From Takakia lepidozioides (taxonomy: Eukaryota; Streptophyta; Takakiopsida; Takakiales; Takakiaceae), in contig CM060731.1 of NCBI GenBank assembly GCA_030704615.1, forward strand, positions 28,398,001-28,458,000: DNA of 60,000 bases. Reading direction: 5' to 3'. Under the pieces are notes generated by a model. That model made no database searches, had not been told where the DNA came from, and was given only the letters and a program-made list of their open reading frames with translations. Shown piece after piece: positions 9,638 through 22,049 of this stretch. The translations under genes and the position numbers were made by a program. Numbering within the stretch: the stretch's first letter is position 1; each line of letters starts with the position of its first letter.

Positions 9638-12600
9638 CTAGACAGCTCTATTAAGCTCCCCTTCAGGTGGCAAGATTTGAGGGTAACTTACAAGGTTACG
9701 ACGGTAATCCCAGAAATCACAAAGCACAGTTGCGACTGTTTGCCCTGACGAGAGAAGCATGACTTCCTTGCCACTCTCTGCTCTTGAAGTCCATGCCTTC
9801 CCTTTAGAAAGCTTGCTCAATCGCTGAGGAGGCTTTGGAAGTACAACCTGCTCTGTTTTGCCCTCCACCAGAATCTCCAGCTCCGCCTCCGGTGGTGGAA
9901 GCAACCGGGCAGCAAGAAACTGTGAAACACTTTATGTTTCTCATTAGAAAGGTAAGGCCATCATCCACACCTGATCTATATTGTGTATCAGTAGACCAAC
10001 CTGTGGTGCTTGGAGCAGACAAGGTAGAGACTGAAAGAGCCTCAAAATGGAAAGTGCAGATACTCAAGGTTTGAAAACAGAAAACTTGTGCTACTTAATG
10101 CAGGAAAGTCAGAGGTTAGCACCCCTGCGAGTGGGAAGTCTTCCAGCACTTTGATTCAGCAAAATTATCATAGTGTGTCAAAACACATGAGGTCCAATAT
10201 GCTCTTTTTCCTCGCTGCAGCTGTAAGTTGCAAAACTTTGGAGAAGTCAGATATCGATGCATAGCTGCAGGGAACCTGATTTCACCAATCCAAACTTCTT
10301 TTCTTTGAGAAAAGGAAGTGGCAGGTAGGTGTCTTCTCCATCGGATATCATTACGTCAGCGATGCATTCCAGTGTGGTATGTAGCTGCAGTTTTAAAAGT
10401 AGAAAGGAAGAGGTGACAGCTGTTTGACCAAGAAAGAAAGGTAGGTGTTCCATTGGATATCATTACGTCAACGATGCATTCCAGTGTGGTATGTAGCTGC
10501 AGTTTGAAAAGTAGAAAGAAAGAGGTGACAGCTGTTTGACCGAGAAAGAAGAGTATTTCAGACAATACCTCACATATTTGTTGAATAGTCATGTTGGGTG
10601 GACAGCAAAGGTTTGGTCGTTTCAGGCTTGGCAAAGTATCCTCATCGTCTGATCCATCATTCAGCGGTTGCAAACTCAAATGCACAATAAACTGCACCAG
10701 TCTCATGTCAGTCTGAGTATGTAAGTTGAAATCCCCCTAAGCCATAACAAGGAAGGTTTTGATTTGTGTGTGTTCTATTACACCTATCTTGCATCCATTC
10801 GTTCATTGGAGCCTGGGATGTAAAACTGGAGGTGGCAGGGTCCCACTGCTATCCAGATCTAGATTACAAAACACTTCTGTAACCTTGCCTCCCCAATTGC
10901 TAGCCTTCTGTTTGTGACCATGTACTTTTTTCTAGATGAGCATGATAAGACTAAATAGAAGACTGCGCCAATGGGTCAGCTTGGAGATCAAGAGCATGAC
11001 AACATTTGTAGTTGTGAGCACACTGTTGAATATAAGATACTCACCTCATCCTCAATTTCTGTCAGGGCCGAAGCCTCCAAGGCATCCACAAGGTCCTTGG
11101 ACCGTGAGCATGACCTCAAACTGCGATTGTTGACGTTATTGCCAGGACCTCCACTGATGCTGCCGTAGCGGGTATGACTCCTCACGCCCGCCCTTGCCCA
11201 AGTCTTCAAGGCCTCCTCATTGGCAGGAGATGCACCCCCATCACTGTCTCTCACTATGGATTCAGTGGATCTTTCATCATCTGATGGAGAGGTGGATCCC
11301 TCCTCTCTCTCGTGCATAGCTGCTGTGATGCGCACAATGCCAGCAAACATTTTCATTTAGCTATCTCGTGAATCTGTTAGTCTGGGAAAATATTTGACCA
11401 GGCCTTAATGCTAGCAGCATGATAAATGTCCTTTGAAGTAGGCTACATTCCACATGAGTTCATAATTCCAAAAAAAGAATCATGAACTTGCAAAGACAGT
11501 TGCCTCTCCTGGTAATCTGTCATTAGCAACCAAAACTATAACAGCCATGGATTAGCGATAAATACCAACCATTTGCATTTTCAATGGGTGTTTTTAATCA
11601 GAACTGCTGTTGTATACCAGGACCTTGGCTTACCATACACAACATGGCATAACATATTGGCAAAGAATTCGCCCAGATTGTACCATACAAGAGGTGCACC
11701 CTTTCTTTCTCTCCTGCCCTGTGCACTGGGAGTCTTTCTTTTTTCTTTCGATAACTCCCTCTGTGACCTCCTAGACAAGCCTTCGAGGCTGCCTATGTCT
11801 AGAAATTCACCCAAATGGGAAGGGAAACCATGTGCCAGATCAGTGTGGATCTGATGGGTATGCTTGTGAACAATTGTCCCTCATTGAAAGCCTCAGGAAA
11901 CCTGCCACTGATCCTCAAATTCACACTGAATGATGCCAGGGATTTTACACAGGTAGTTGGCACCTTTCCTGTGTGACAGCTGACAAAACTTGCATTGGAG
12001 GATAAAACTATCATACCACTGAGAGGTTCATTGTCACTATTCTCTTCTTCGCTGCTGTAGCCTGAAACAGGAGCTTTGGACCTGTGTCTCTTTCGCCCTG
12101 GTTCCCTCGGTCTCTCATCTCCAGAAGTTGCAGTGTCAGCCCTCTCATTGACATAGAAGTCCTCATCCTCGTCATTATGTGTGAAGCCCCCAGCGTACCT
12201 GGGGAGTACTCTACTTTAGCACTCGGAGGTGGTTGAACATGATCCAGAGAATGTGAGCATTGTGGCAACAAATAAGTGTAGTTGGCATTTCATATGAAAG
12301 GAGAGATGCAAGATAGAAGTGGTTGTAAGGAGTCTGTAATTATGTCACAACACTGGATAAGAAATTTTGAGGGTCTTCCCACTTTTCTGGCCGGGAGGAC
12401 ACCTTGATGTACTTGATAAACAGCTTACCTCACTGGCATCTATTACAGGAGTACCTCTTGCAGTTATTTCACAGACTAACAGAAGAAAAAGCTGACCTGG
12501 ACCCACGTGCTCCCCCCCTTCCTCGGCCCCGACCCCTGTGTCTGCTTTGCACACTGCGGAACTTGCCATGCGCTTTCCTTACGATCGCTGCTGCTGTTGC

Positions 12601-15600
12601 CTTTGCTGTGGTGCGCCGCCTTGCTATCGCATCTGACTGTCGCTTGAAAGTGTCAGCAATGTTTGCCTGGATCTGTGAACATAATAAGAGTTAATAGTGA
12701 ATGGAGAATTTCCAAGAAAATTGTCAATTGCAGTATGTCCATTTGACCTGACGCTCCTTGGAAAAAATCCTAGAGAAGAATCTGACCAAGTTACTCTGAC
12801 ATCTAGTTGTCATATCAATGTGAAAAATCTCCCAAGTTTTCTCTGATAACCCTTGCCCCTTCTTCTTAAGCACCAAGATCTAAAATTTGGGGATTCCTCC
12901 TGTCATCCCACCAGTATATACTGCCAAAAGAGAAGTACAAAACGTGAAAGTCTTTCTCCTATTTCAATGAACCTCAAATGCATATTGACTTTGCACTAAC
13001 ATTGTAGCTATTTCTTATCTGCCATCATGCAGACTGACCTGTGGTATCGTAACTACGTATCAAATTGAGATACATGCAAAACCATGATGGTAAGAATGCT
13101 GGATCTGCTCAATTTAACATCCCCCCCACAGAAAAGTTACAAAGATATGTACCTGTCTGTTAACACGAGCTTCCTCATCGAGAAGGGCCATTTCCTTGCC
13201 AAGCAGTGAGGAAGAACAAACTGTTAGCTTCAGACTGCAGATAACATTATGAACCAAGTCCAGCAACTCCTAAAAACTCATGTTACAGAGTTTTGTTAAT
13301 TAAAAGTTTTCCAAAGTTTGGGATTATGACTAAGATAGCCATCTTTCATTCTCATCCGCTTCCGATCATGTATTACAACAGGTGTTGCTTTCTTGCTTTC
13401 CCCAACACCCTTGTGACTGACAAAGCTGGGCATGCGCATGTTGTAAGGGACCTTGACAGAGTCACCCTAGCTTCCATCATACCAAAAGTCCCTTGACATC
13501 ATTTGCCAAATCTACAGAATGCAACAATTTGAATCACAACTGTATAAGCACATACATGTTCCTCATACTCGTCAATGTCTGGATAGATGACTGCAACCAA
13601 TGCATCAAAGTTGGGGTCGTCTCTCAAAGAACGTCGACTTGCACAGTGAGTCCGACAGGCAGGACACTCATTGTTTCTGCACACCAAGTTGATAATACAA
13701 GAAACAGTTCCAACTATGACCAGATTTCCAGCAGTGTGCCTTTCTCATTCAGACATATAAGGCCCAAACAAAAAGACAAGGTCTGTCTCGCCATTGTGGC
13801 ATTTCATCACTGCTCAAGCTAAGGAACAGACTGTGGACAGACATAAACGTCTGAAATCAGTAACTTTATTGGACAATTACATAAATGCTTCTCTCACTGA
13901 TCACCTGGCAAACGATGCTTAAATATTTCGGCTACAGCTACTTCCACTACGTTAACAAACTGATATGTACTCTTTTGACTGTCTGAGTACGTTTGACACT
14001 TAAATCAACATTACAATGGCATCCACCAACCGAAATTTAGCAGTTCTTTTGTACACAAACTGAATATTTTGTCCTCATCTCTGTGTACTTCATCGTTCGG
14101 AGAAAAATGTAGCGTGGACGGCCCTTGCGATCTTTCACATTGCCTTCAACACATTCTACTCCAAAACTGGTGTTCCCTCTTGCACTAGGAGTACTGTCTC
14201 GTCACGATAACTGGACTCATGCCTGTCCAGTTAATAGTTAGGAACGGCCTAGAGTATAGGACTTTTAACCTGCATGTAGTGAAGTGCCAATGAGGATATA
14301 ATCAACTGTGACTCTCAGAAAATAGTCATCCCTGACTACAACTGATTATAGAAGGTGACATGTGGTCAAGACCCTTTCCCAGCAGCCGGACAAGCAGTAT
14401 GGGTTGACTTTCAAGGAGGTGAATAAGATAGGAGTAAGATTTATGTCTTACCCAAGCCGCATGGACTTATCAATGCACTCTCTGCAAAACCGGTGGAGGC
14501 ACTCCATGACTGTTCTGGTCTTCCGAATGATGCCTGTCCAAAGAAAGAAAAGCTAGTCAAGAGGCCAGGCAAGAAGTATCCACAGAGGTGAGATCCCAAA
14601 GTGAAAGATACGCCCTATTCACATACCACACACAAACAATACAGAAACTGATGTAGAGGGCAACCAGGCATCTCTTACCAAGACAGATGGGACATTGCAT
14701 CTCCTTGCGAACATCAGTACGACAAATTGTGATTACGCTGAGCCAGAAACCAACACACAAATGTAAATACTCTCCCTTTGGAGACAGTTCCGATGCATAC
14801 ACCCTTTGATGCAAGAACGGAACATAGAAATTACTGTCTCATTTTCAACCTAATGTATCCTCTATCAACTCTCTTCTTTCTGGCTAACAGGAAGCACTTC
14901 CAATATAACTCTTTTTCCACCTCTGCTACATTGTACAAATAGTTGCTACTAGTTATCATCCTGATGGAATTTCTCTGACTAGCCCTACAAACCTAGGTTT
15001 CAAGAGGATTTCACCAATATTTGTCTGCCTTTGTCCCTCTGGCCATATTAAAATACATCTAAACATATGACATTGCAATGGATACATCGTGAACCTGAAG
15101 AACCCGGGAAATCAGGTGAGCCAATTTAATAGATCTGGTAAATTTCAAGCCATGTGCACAACTGTGTACAAAATATAGTGAAATAAGGAGCTAGATATGT
15201 GCAGGGGAAGTTGGTAAGTGTATTTTATAGATACATGGCATCAGTTTGGCTTGTATGTAGAAGTATATAGACGAGAAGACGAGGCTTTGGCCAAAAGAGT
15301 ATCCGAGTCCGAGCATACTCTGTTCTGAGCATATACGATGATAGTTGCAGATAGGAGATTGGGGCAAAATGACAGGCTGTGCATACGCTTACAAACACAA
15401 TCACGGAAAGCATACATAACTGAGGAGGCAGCTGTCTCACCACCTAAACCGGCTATATTACTAGTTGGAACGAACGACCAAGGTGGCAAGATCTTATATA
15501 ATTTATTACAGCAGACATAAAGAAGAACTAGAAATTTGAATAGGTATAGAGAACGAGAGCAAGAGTAACATACTCGGGGTTCGGTCCATCGGAAGGGGAT

Positions 15601-16198
15601 GCTGCACCTGCCATAGAGCCATCAGAGACAGAATTCACCAACTGGTTTAGCATACCATCCACGTAAGAGATCCTGCTGACTTACAAGTGCGAAATATTCC
15701 GAATGACCAAAACAATACGTTTAGCATTCAATTGTTCACAGGAGAGATAAAAACTCCCGTGCACCAAAGCCACCCCAGGAACTTGACAAAGTACCACTTT
15801 TCTACTTCCTGAAAATAACCTGCACTGAATTTTTCGTTGTTTAACAGTGCAAACGGACGATACCGAGTGTATAATGACCGGTAGTAGGTGTAGCAGTAAA
15901 AAAACTGTGATAATTTTAGACCTCCCTGCTCTTCGATCGATCACAGGGAGTCGTACATTTTTACGGGAATACTGCACTGGCACCTATGAGAATTTGTCCA
16001 CATCTACTAACAAGAAAGTAAACGACATATCACGTTAATATGCCACAATTGGAGCTAGCAGCAGGGCACTGCGCGTGAGTCCAGAATTCACGTGCAATAG
16101 ACGACGCAAAGAAGGAGAATGTTAACGGCACATATCACAATACCATCATCACTAGGTGCATTCGGATGCTCGGGATCCATACGCCCTTGAGCTGGCAT
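9638..16198 (-). CDS. RING1: RING1-type Polycomb E3 ubiquitin ligase (PRC1 component)
   Basis: Homologue of plant RING1A/B, the PRC1 ligase that monoubiquitinates H2A in the nucleus. Exons in minus order: 16,198-16,144 (MPAQ start, tentative), 15,672-15,574, 14,737-14,679, 14,533-14,452, 13,676-13,556, 13,194-13,153, 12,672-12,497, 12,198-12,017, 11,322-11,045, 10,691-10,569 and 9,919-9,638. Phases agree from 15,672 onward. The C3HC4 RING finger spans three exons: [40 protein letters not shown], followed by the conserved [15 protein letters not shown]. Next come a basic RGRGRGRGG region, acidic low-complexity segments, and a RAWUL domain ([14 protein letters not shown], then [12 protein letters not shown]). 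The phase from the first to the second listed exon does not match, so an N-terminal exon is missing. GTAAGT at 9,691 may instead splice away the last 18 codons. Confidence 0.85.
10324..10551. repeat. Tandem duplication of about 115 bp in a RING1 intron
   Basis: Units 10,324-10,439 and 10,440-10,551 share GGATATCATTACGTCA, GATGCATTCCAGTGTGGTAT and GAGGTGACAGCTGTTTGACC with few mismatches. It lies between the two RAWUL exons and is not coding. Confidence 0.75.
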
Positions 16199-18049
16199 TG
16201 CTGCTGTAACCAAATACTTTCCTTTTCTTTCCCCTTCACTCTCGCTGTCTCTCTCACAGACTCCTCCCTCTCCGCCAGGAAAGAAATCAGGTTGCATCCA
16301 ATAGTATTCCAAGGCCTAGCTCTCCCGACAAGCCTGCTTCATGGCCGCTTTCAGCAGCGCATAACCTTCTTCTCTCTCTATTATGGCCCTTGCCGAGGCT
16401 TTCTCTTCTCTGTCTTCGTGCAAAGCAAAATTTTGTCGAATGATCTTCAGAGCGAACCACGCTACCCGGTCTTCCGCCCGCGCCCGGTCGACGGCCGGGC
16501 GCCCCATTTTCTAGACCCGCCCTCGCCAAACCTCGACTCCGAACCTCTGTATTAGGTTCGGGACATTGTAGTCTCTTGGTCATTCTCTTCATTTTTCCTA
16601 GTGACTATTTAATTTTATTTTGAAAAGGGAAACACGGATCCCACAGTAAGCCTTCACGGCCCCAGGGTGGTTATTTTTTCCACTTCCTTGTATCTTCAAA
16701 TCATCCGTTAATAAATTACCAGGGCCACTGTCCCCTGTTCTGTAACAAAACCAAAAAAAAAACACGGGAGACAAAGGACAACTGCCGGCGCTACCCGAAA
16801 GCCCCTTAATTATACTCCCAATTTATTATTAGTTGGGAGTAGGCTACCAGGGGCCCTTTTAGTTTTTTTGTTTCTTGTCTGGGAAAGGGAAGGAAGCCCT
16901 TGAGACCTTTATTGCTGATTATTGCAGGGAAACAAACTAAAACCCTTACATGCCCCAATATTTGCATTAAGGACTTTCGCAAGATGAATTATAGTCACGG
17001 TGTCATTCTACTTTTCTTACTTTCTACAAGGAAAAGGGGCGCACTTGAAGAGACTGAAGAATAAATAAAACCAAATAGAGGTAATGAGTTAATCAGCACA
17101 GACCTTAGGGTAGTAAACCTGCTACTAAGTTATCGCATTTGTCCCCAGAACAAAAGATGAGACAAGGAAGTGAGACTTTCTAACCATTTTACGGCAAGGA
17201 CTTTGAAGTGCCGGACTCTCTCAAGTTGTTTTTTTTTTTTTCCAAGCTTTCACTTCAAGTTGTGGATTGTGCCTAGAGTGTATGAATTGTTTTATTAAAA
17301 AAACAAATGAAACACAAACTTGTCCTTGGAGTTTTATATACCTATAGTCAAATTTGGGGAGAAAAACATACTGAGCACATAGCGCACGCATGTGATTTAT
17401 GGGTTCCGATCCCGCTACCTAAGTTGTGTGTGATAGTATCTTTTCATCATTCCATTTGGGCCGTGTTTGTGCTTGGCGCCTCATGGCTTGAAAGAGGTTA
17501 TTTTTCTTCTCAGTAATTAAGAGGCCTAGTTTGAGAGCAGTCATTCCCAGGCATCTCCCTTTTCTTTTCTTTCAACTTTGGACAATTGAGACTGTGTCTG
17601 CCTAAATAGTTGATTAAAAGACCCCATATGTGACTACTGAAGATGACTTCCGCCTCCTTTTCTCTGCTCTGTTGCTCTGTGTGGAGCCTGTCATGGGGAG
17701 GTTGCCCCTTTGTGAGCTTTGCGGCATCTTCCATGATTATTTTTCCCATGCCCTTCTGATTTGATCAATGGGCTTTGTCCCCCCCCCTTTTTTTTTTCTT
17801 TTTTTTTATGAAAGGGGACAGAAGCCCTGTTGATCCCCTTTTCCAACCCAAAAAATAGATTAATTAATAGGACAAGAAGGTTATCAGTTCTAGCAAAGAT
17901 AAGTATTTAACATATTGACTTATATTATCAAGTACTAAACCCAGCCTTGATAAGTCGGATGTGCGACGTGCGAACGGGCTAAAACAGGTAATCAAAAGAA
18001 ACTAGGCTCGGACCCAAGCCTCTTCTCCTTCTCCACCGTCTGCTGTGAG
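16199..18049. other. Intergenic, upstream of RING1, with LINE-like 3' tails
   Basis: Close to the RING1 start are GC-rich open frames on the minus strand (16,316-16,592), probably 5' UTR or an unassigned first exon. AGGGCCACTGTCCCCTG near 16,724 and its reverse-complement relative GGGGACAGAAGCCCTG near 17,814 resemble the tail after the LINE fragment at 6.57 kb. Homopolymer runs flank them (A-rich at 16,752; C/T-rich at 17,780). No gene is supported. Confidence 0.4.
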
Positions 18050-18485
18050 TGAGGTCGGGCTGCCCGGTCCCATTTTGTTTGAATGAAAGAAAAGTTGATT
18101 CCACTGTCCAGCCTATGATAGTGTGGGGGTCAGGGAGGCAAATCCTACAACAGTATGTGGAACTTCATCCAGACAGTCAGTGGATGACAGTGTTATATTG
18201 GGAGAGGAAGAGGTCTCTGTGGATGGAAATGGGGAAAGAAGTCAGAGCCTTGTCAAGTGGCTCTAGGTAGGTACACCAAACAGGAGCTTGATCTGTGCTT
18301 TCCTCCTTCGTCACAGACTTTCTTCCCAGTGTGGAATTGGGAAATTGGGAATCTGTGCTTCCTACAGTCTCGAGTATCTCAGGAGCTCGCTGGGTAGGGA
18401 GGAGGCGGCTGATCATATTTTTTGAGAATGTGAAGACTGCCATGCCAGTGGCGGGATTGCCTTCCTGCAGAATTTTGTTGTTATG
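18050..18485 (+). pseudogene. Possible LINE zf-RVT fragment
   Basis: One plus frame at about 18,295-18,450 reads a cysteine-containing stretch ending AADHIF, stop, ECEDC, which resembles the H...C part of the zinc-binding region after LINE reverse transcriptases. Upstream, a second frame (18,049-18,270) has tryptophan-rich protein-like sequence. The pieces are short and in different frames, so this is tentative. Confidence 0.3.
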
Positions 18486-18899
18486 ATGAGTAGGGCGGGC
18501 GGGTCATAAGCTCACAACCCAAGAAAGTTTTAACTTGGGTAATTGCTTGGGAATGTGCATTTTGATTTTCAAACATGGTCTCCAACTTCAATTGTGAGCT
18601 AACAGCAGGTTCAGTTCATACCTGTCAACACATAGAATGATGAGCAACAGTTGGAGTGTACCTTTCCCAGTTCCTTGGCCATCATCACTTAGATAGATAA
18701 TTAAAAGTCGAGGCGAGACATTCTCTCTTGCAAACTGAATTGCTGTCCCTCTCTCCCAGCTGGAATCTTTCTCTCTCACCCTGTGTGAGAAGGACGATTC
18801 TAGGCTAGTGGGTTGTTCTTAAGGAACTGAAGTTGAATTCCTTTGCAGCATTCAGGGGTAGCAGTGTAGTCCCGTGGGTTTGTATCACAGGAAGACGAA

Positions 18900-21800
18900 A
18901 TGGAGAGTGTGGGGGAGGAGGAGGCGACAGTGGCGCATCGATGGACCCGGCATGAGACACTGGTGATGGCGAATGCACTCAAAGCAAGGGAGGAAGCCGC
19001 CCACGATGTAGTAACCAAGAGTACGGTAGGCGCAACCAGTGACAAGTGGGAAACCATCTCCAAGTACTGCCGCAGCCATGGTGTGCCGCGCACGAGTGGA
19101 CAGTGTTGCAACCGGTGGAGTAAGAATATCTACCATGACTATCGCCGAGTGCGAGATTGGGAGAAGCAGGCGGGGGTTGAATCATACTGGAAGATGAAAG
19201 AGAAGAAAAGGAGAGAGAACAAGCTTCCCATATGCCTTGATGAGGAGGTCTACAGTGTTCTGGTTTCATTTCTTGACCCGGATTTGAAGAGAACAGGCAC
19301 CCCAGAATCAGAGGTGGATAGTGATAGACCCACGCAGCATGTATCTCCCGCAGCTGGCCCGGACTCCATAGGGGTCCATCAAAGGGGATCTGCTGTCGCG
19401 GCTCCTCCTCCTGAGTCTGGTAGGTCCATTCTCTTCACTGTCCAGCCTCTACTACTGTCTTTTTGTTAGGGTTTATTCATCTTTCTCTTGCCTTTATGTG
19501 CCCAATGACCCCGTCCCTATCTCTGTGTTTTCTTTTGTGGAGTGGTCGTGCGCTTTTGGTCTCTGGAAATGAAGGCACGCTCGCTTTGAAGAAAGCAGGG
19601 TCATATGAATGATCAAGTGCTTCTGAATTCCACGTCGCCTTCGCAATGGATAAGGCCCTCTCCCCTCTCTGCTGTCCACAACACTCTACAGCTATAGTGG
19701 TGGCAGGTCCTGAGAAGTTAGTAGGCTCCCACCGTTTGTCATGAAGACCCCTTCTCTATCTCTGTTTTGAGCATGAAGAAAACTGAATGGTTGGAAGATG
19801 CATCAGGGCACATTGTAACCCCTTCCTACAATCTGGATGAAACTCAATTCATCAGTTTAACAGCATTTGCTTGGGTCTTTAGTGAATTACCCAAAACATT
19901 AAACACACCACAAGGGTTTTAAGATGCTCCAGTTGTGTGCAACTGGGGCATGTGGTGATATGGCAAATTGGATCAAATATGAATGGAGGGTTTCCTCCTC
20001 GGAAGATGCAAGCACTAGTGCACTGAACAGGGCATTTAGTCAGAAAGGTGATTGTCAGATGTCCATGCCAGATAACTCAATCAATTCATCATAGGTTACC
20101 AACTTTCATGGTTGTACCAACACTAGGCTTTTGGAACATCACAATCATGTGAGGTGATATAACCCATGGGTACTGTCTGACATAAATAGATAAATTTCTG
20201 CCTTTTCCAAACTTTTGAACAAAGGCGAGCAACACTCACGATGGATATGTGACTTGAGAATTGGGGGCACTATTTCAGGTGGAACAGCACTTCTGTCTGA
20301 CTTTGCACGACTTCAGGCAAGGGTGGCTGCCAGTGGGGATTCTTTGCCCAGCATCAAGAACCAATGCGAGAAAGGGAGTCAGACCGACAATCGTATGTGC
20401 CCTGATCTTTCTGTTGGTTCTTCACAGAAACCACGTTTTTTTGGATTGTGAAGCATGATCTGTTTGTGCAGTTAGTGTCGGTCCCCTTAATTTGGGCTCA
20501 TACTTTGGAAGTAGGCTCTGAGATAGACACACGGAAAGATGCACAGGGCAATTGCAGCATAGCAGTGGAAACCATGCTTAGAGTGTGTGGGTGGTCAAAT
20601 TATCTAGGGTCCGCTGGAGAGACCGAGGAGCTTAATCCTTCAGTGCGAAAGAGGAAGCGCTTGACTACAGCAGTGGTGGGGGATGACAAGGCTGCTCGAG
20701 CCAGCAATACAACCAAAGACCCTACCAAACCTGCGATTGATGTCGTCCGGCCCCACAATGGTGCCAGTCACCCTTTTGGTGAAAAGGCACCAGCTGGGGC
20801 TGACAGGAGCAGCTGGTCAGGGTGGGATGGGCAGCACAGTCTATCAGCACTGGAGGTGCGTCTGGCAGCACAGAATGAGGCATTGTGGGCACGCGTACGC
20901 CAGCTGAATGAGCAGGTAGTGCAGCTGGTAGACACCAGCAACCAGCGTCTCCAATCACAACTGCAGGCCTTCTTCTCCCAAATTTGTATGCAGCTACAGG
21001 TAAAGAACTTCTGCCCTTGAATGCCGTGACTTTGTTTCCCATACCAAACATGGTGGTGTTCTTAGATACTGCATCACTGGTTTCTTATTGGAAGTAAGGC
21101 TGGGCATGGTGGTCAGGTGGTGAGTGTTCAAATGCAGGCACAGGTGCATGAGGCGACACGAGCAGTGCAGTCAGAGCTACATATGGTCCTGCAGGCACAT
21201 TCGGACCAGGTTCAATCACAACTGCATTCACACCACTCCCTGGCTCCGCATCTTCCGGGCCCTACCCGAGACAAAGACAGGCAGGCTCAGAATGGGAGTT
21301 GGACGGGAAACAGAAGCGTGCGGGCCTCACTTGCTAATGACCTAGCCGACCCTGGCAAACACACAACCCCAAGTCATCCCCCTTGGCAAGTCAATCCTCG
21401 AAGAGAGCGGAATGCTGGACAAGGACAGGTGGACCAGTTTGAAGGACTGCCAGCTCATATTGCAGGACCTGAACCTCCTCACTCCATCACCAACATAGAC
21501 AGGTTTCTGAGGCAACAACAGGTGGTGCCTGCTGCAGAACCAAACTGGAACCAGGCTCGCTTTGTTATCAGTGAGCTCGATCGGGTCCTGGGATTTCAGC
21601 AAGCTGCTATTCCAGTTATTCCAGTTATCACTCCACCTGCAAAATGCACGTATGTTGTCAATGAAACAGATAGATCCATGAGACAGCAGCGGCACCCTGC
21701 TAACGGACAGAGCAGAAGAGTATCTGGCACTAGTGGCTCAACAACTGAACAGGCGGACATTGTCCCCCAGGGGTCATCCCCAGGTGCTGACAGAGAGGTG

Positions 21801-22049
21801 TATTTCAGGGCAACACAGGGAAGGTCAGACATTCCAATATATGGGCCAGTTCTAGCTCTGCCTAGGGTAGTCACCAGGATGGCCACAACACAGGTTTCTA
21901 GTGACGAGGATGAGCACGACAATGCAAGCCCAGATAGCAGTGACACAGTAGATGCAGACGAGAGACATAGTTTTGCACAGGAGGTAACTGCTCCCTTGTC
22001 AAAGACCAATAGTAGCCCAAAAGAGGTCGACGAACTACCTCGGGTCTAA
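18900..22049 (+). CDS. Trihelix / Myb-SANT-like DNA-binding protein with coiled coil
   Basis: Four-exon model: 18,900-19,419, 20,279-20,392, 20,515-20,999 and 21,138-22,049. All introns are GT-AG and phases agree, giving 676 residues. Residues about 14-115 form a Myb/SANT-like (trihelix-type) domain: RWTRHET, DKWETISKYC, GQCCNRWSKNIYHDYRRV, then a lysine/arginine-rich helix. The three spaced tryptophans and the QCxxRW core are what the family shows. Residues about 320-410, across the last splice junction, are a glutamine/leucine-rich coiled coil. A basic KRKR stretch precedes it and may be a nuclear localisation signal. The C-terminal 300 residues are low complexity with an acidic DEDEHDN cluster. 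Likely a nuclear transcription factor; targets unknown. The choice of acceptor at 20,515 is the least certain. Confidence 0.7.
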
